Program-made: the position numbers and the translations under genes
In this document: positions 62,336 to 64,000 of the stretch, one piece after another
How positions within the stretch are numbered: the stretch's first letter is position 1
How the letters are laid out: each line of letters begins with the position of its first letter
Notes under the pieces: generated by a model
Database searches by the model: none
What the model saw: only the letters and a program-made list of their open reading frames with translations
What the model was told of the DNA's origin: nothing
Origin: Pigmentiphaga daeguensis
GTDB taxonomy: Bacteria > Pseudomonadota > Gammaproteobacteria > Burkholderiales > Burkholderiaceae_B
DNA length: 64,000 bases
NCBI RefSeq assembly: GCF_039523035.1
Contig: NZ_BAAAEN010000003.1
Location: 310,001-374,000 of the forward strand
Reading direction: 5' to 3'

Positions 62336-63194
62336 CGATCAGGCGCTTGCGCTTCTTCCTGGTGAGCAGCTTGCGCTGCTTGAGCCTGGCCACCGGGATG
62401 ATCCACAGGCCCCGGTCGAGGTCGAACTGATCGGGCGTGGCGAAGCGCAACTCGCCAGTGCGCACACCGGTGAGCATCAACAGCCGCAAGCCCAACTGCG
62501 TGTTCAGGCGACCGCGGTACTTGCGCAGCGTCTGCAGCATGACTGGCAGCTCGTGCATGCGCAGGAACGGGTTGTGTTCGACCGGCGGCAATGGCAGCGC
62601 GACCACTTCCAGGTCCCTGGACGGGCTCTCGCCCATGTTGGGAATCGCCACCGTGGCGTAGGTGAACAACTGGGTAAACCAGGTCCGCAGCTTCTCGGCC
62701 ACGGACAGCGAGCCGCGCTTTTCCACCTTGCCGATGATGTCCAGCAGGTGTGCGCGGGTGATCTCGTAGATGGTCAGGTGCCGCAGCGAGGGGAACACGT
62801 CTTTCTTGAAGACGCGCCCGATCTGTTCCAGGCTGGTCTGCCGTCCTTCCTCCAGCGAGAGCCGGCGATGGGCCAGCCATTGCTCGTAGACGGCCATGAA
62901 GGTGTGCTCGCCGGCCAGGACGATCGCGTGCCGCTTGCGCTTGCGTTCGCTGTGGGGATTGACGCCCTTGGCGAGCAGCGAGCGGGCTTCATCGCGCAGC
63001 GCGCGGGCGTCCTTCAGGGAAAGCGCCGGGTAGTTACCGAGGGTGATGCGCTCGCGCTTGCCAAACCACGAATAGCGGAAGTGCCAGGCCTTGGTGCCGA
63101 TGGCGGAAACGTAGAGATAGAGGCCGTCGAAGTCGGCCAGCGCGTATGGCTTGCCGGTGCACTTGGCCTGCCGTGCCGTGAGGTCCGAAAGCAT
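62244..63194 (-). pseudogene. int: P4-type tyrosine integrase, 3'-truncated by an IS
   Basis: A 316-codon frame where about 400 are expected. The Arm DNA-binding (DUF4102) N-terminus is intact (LTARQAKCTGKPYALADFDGLYLYVSAIGTKAWHFRYSWFGKRERITLGNYPALSLKDARALRDEA), the core-binding region follows, and the first catalytic Arg is present in LLMLTGVRTGELR. After LKQRKLLTRKKRKR the sequence becomes reverse-read IS3 DNA, so the HxxR and Tyr nucleophile parts are lost. AAGGAG precedes the ATG. The gene reads away from the attachment-like repeat at 63434. Confidence 0.85.
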
Positions 63195-63433
63195 GATCCC
63201 AACTCCTTGAAAGCGAGTTGAGTGCCATGTTTCCCGTCGGGCCCCGGCTCCCCCAGCAACAATGCGGAACTGGGAAGCTCCGCATTGCGATGTACCACCT
63301 GATGTACCGGTTTTGACCGGCTGTCAGTGGATTTCGCTGGACGTCACTGGAACGGGTTTTCCGAAAAAACCGAACCGTGACAATGACTTGCAACACTCCA
63401 TGGACGTCCTTGGAAAACCCTGGAAAGTCGAAG

Positions 63434-63451
63434 TGGAGCGGGTGAAGGGAA
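63434..63451. repeat. attachment-like direct repeat, copy 2
   Basis: Identical to 33343-33360 and 240 bases from the integrase start, the usual place of an attachment site for a P4-type integrase. The match to a tRNA-Gly 3' end extends four bases further (TCGA) before diverging, so the full tRNA is not here. Confidence 0.7.
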
Positions 63452-63575
63452 TCGATCCAATCATTCAACCCATTGATTAATAACGGGTTTCCCAAGTTCG
63501 GATGTCCGGTTTGGGCCGTAAATGATACCAGTTTTGCCCTCCTGATGGATAGATGCATCCACTGCGGTCTTAGGG

Positions 63576-63605
63576 CAGCCACTGACAGCCACTGACAGCC
63601 ACTGA
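63576..63605 (+). repeat. three tandem copies of a 10-base unit
   Basis: CAGCCACTGA is repeated three times without gap. The unit shares a CCACTGA core with motifs near the integrase start and might be a binding array for an element protein. Confidence 0.6.
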
Positions 63606-63643
63606 GTTGTGTGCCCAGCGGCCTGCTCCTAAGCGAAGCGACA

Positions 63644-64000
63644 TCAGGCGCCCTGAGCTTGTGCTACATGCAGAGCTCTGCTCTCGAATCGCACGGAAAC
63701 AGAGTTCGCTTGCCCCTGGGGCCTATGCAGGTGCGTCACGATCTCGTAGGGGCCGTCGTCCAGCGGGCGCATGCTGATTCCCCATCCATGGGCGCGCTTG
63801 ATGCGCGATTGCGCGGATACCCCGACACCGTAGCCGGCAGAAACCCATAGCGCCATCATCTCGAAAGACGTGACGTACTGAAGATTCTGCTGGTCAGCAG
63901 GCGGGTGCGAGAGCAGCCGATGATCCAGCAGAGAACACGTCTCAGCCCGCCAGCGAAAGATCGGGTAGTCCTGTAGATCGGCGACGGTGAGCGATGCCTG
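63644..64000 (-). CDS. LysR-type regulator, C-terminal part (runs off the window)
   Basis: The frame is open from the window end to the stop at 63644, giving the last 118 residues of a LysR effector domain: ASLTVADLQDYPIFRWRAE, then NLQYVTSFEMMALWVSAGYGVGVSAQSRIKRAHGWGISMRPLDD. It resembles, and is placed like, the LysR gene at 33530-34438: both read toward an attachment-like repeat at about the same distance. The N-terminal half is outside the window. Confidence 0.75.
   Translation of the reverse strand, partial: QASLTVADLQDYPIFRWRAETCSLLDHRLLSHPPADQQNLQYVTSFEMMALWVSAGYGVGVSAQSRIKRAHGWGISMRPLDDGPYEIVTHLHRPQGQANSVSVRFESRALHVAQAQGA

Larger units (their letters stand above)
63195..63643. other. 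integrase-upstream and attachment region, no gene
   Basis: About 450 bases without a supported gene. It contains several CAGTGG/TCACTGG-type motifs (about 63320-63350) that could be integrase arm sites, the attachment-like repeat at 63434-63451 and the three-unit repeat at 63576-63605. Confidence 0.5.

Noticed and set aside
63434..63510. A complete tRNA-Gly gene at the attachment repeat
   Set aside because: Only the last 18-22 bases match a tRNA 3' end; the T-loop and the rest do not follow, so no tRNA is called.
63576..63605. A CRISPR array
   Set aside because: The 10-base units are contiguous without spacers, and no cas gene is present in the window.

Overview
The window reads as the chromosome of a high-GC beta-proteobacterium, most likely an Alcaligenaceae member (Bordetella/Achromobacter-like). 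The main clue is four orphan Bug-type periplasmic solute receptors, each beside small catabolic gene sets and LysR or IclR regulators. This placement is inference from gene content; no rRNA or marker gene lies in the window.

Region 1 (1-32.45 kb) is ordinary, dense chromosome. It holds: the end of an AraC regulator; a lipoprotein penicillin-acylase-family enzyme; a LysR-controlled operon (pirin, isochorismatase-like hydrolase, YtcJ-like amidohydrolase, MFS exporter); secreted proteins of unknown role; a two-gene lipoprotein/secreted pair with dockerin-like and cohesin-like features; an IclR-controlled CoA-ligase/amidohydrolase/Bug cluster with a perfect 13-bp inverted-repeat operator; a MaoC/acyl-CoA dehydrogenase/Bug operon; a VOC/cupin/four-rhodanese/Bug cluster; and a LysR-controlled Bug/SDR/RraA/enolase-superfamily cluster.

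Region 2 (about 32.7-63.45 kb) is a mosaic mobile island. On the left a chromosomal alpha/beta-hydrolase gene is cut and fused to a decayed hipA. An 18-bp attachment-like repeat resembling a tRNA-Gly 3' end occurs at 33343-33360 and again at 63434-63451. Each copy is followed by a related flank and then by a LysR gene reading toward the repeat, which suggests tandem elements of one family. Inside lies a compact stress-tolerance operon on the minus strand (HTH, sHsp20, ClpK/ClpG, cardiolipin synthase, FtsH, thioredoxin, small ORF, PsiE, HtpX, DegP). This is the gene set of the transmissible locus of stress tolerance / locus of heat resistance, aimed at protein disaggregation, membrane proteolysis and envelope repair. 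It abuts the broken 3' half of a Wadjet jetC followed by intact jetD, then an intact hipBA pair with a nested palindromic operator. Next come integrative-element backbone relics (AlpA, and a ParA fused to the tail of a replication-type protein), a RelBE-type pair, membrane proteins, and a GlxA/FtrA-type AraC regulator.

The right third (54.9-63.4 kb) is a junkyard of rearranged cargo. It has three IS3-family scraps and one IS5-like scrap; a truncated MFS transporter and an intact secreted hydrolase, each behind a near-identical MerR-type promoter/operator; a haloacetate-dehalogenase pseudogene broken at the nucleophile; a LysR/NTF2-like pair; a ParD-like gene coupled to a complete type I methionine aminopeptidase; and a P4-type integrase whose 3' end has been replaced by an IS3 fragment.

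The island therefore carries heat/oxidative/envelope stress protection held in place by several addiction or dormancy modules, but its own mobility and defence genes are decaying. No rRNA, complete tRNA or CRISPR array was seen.
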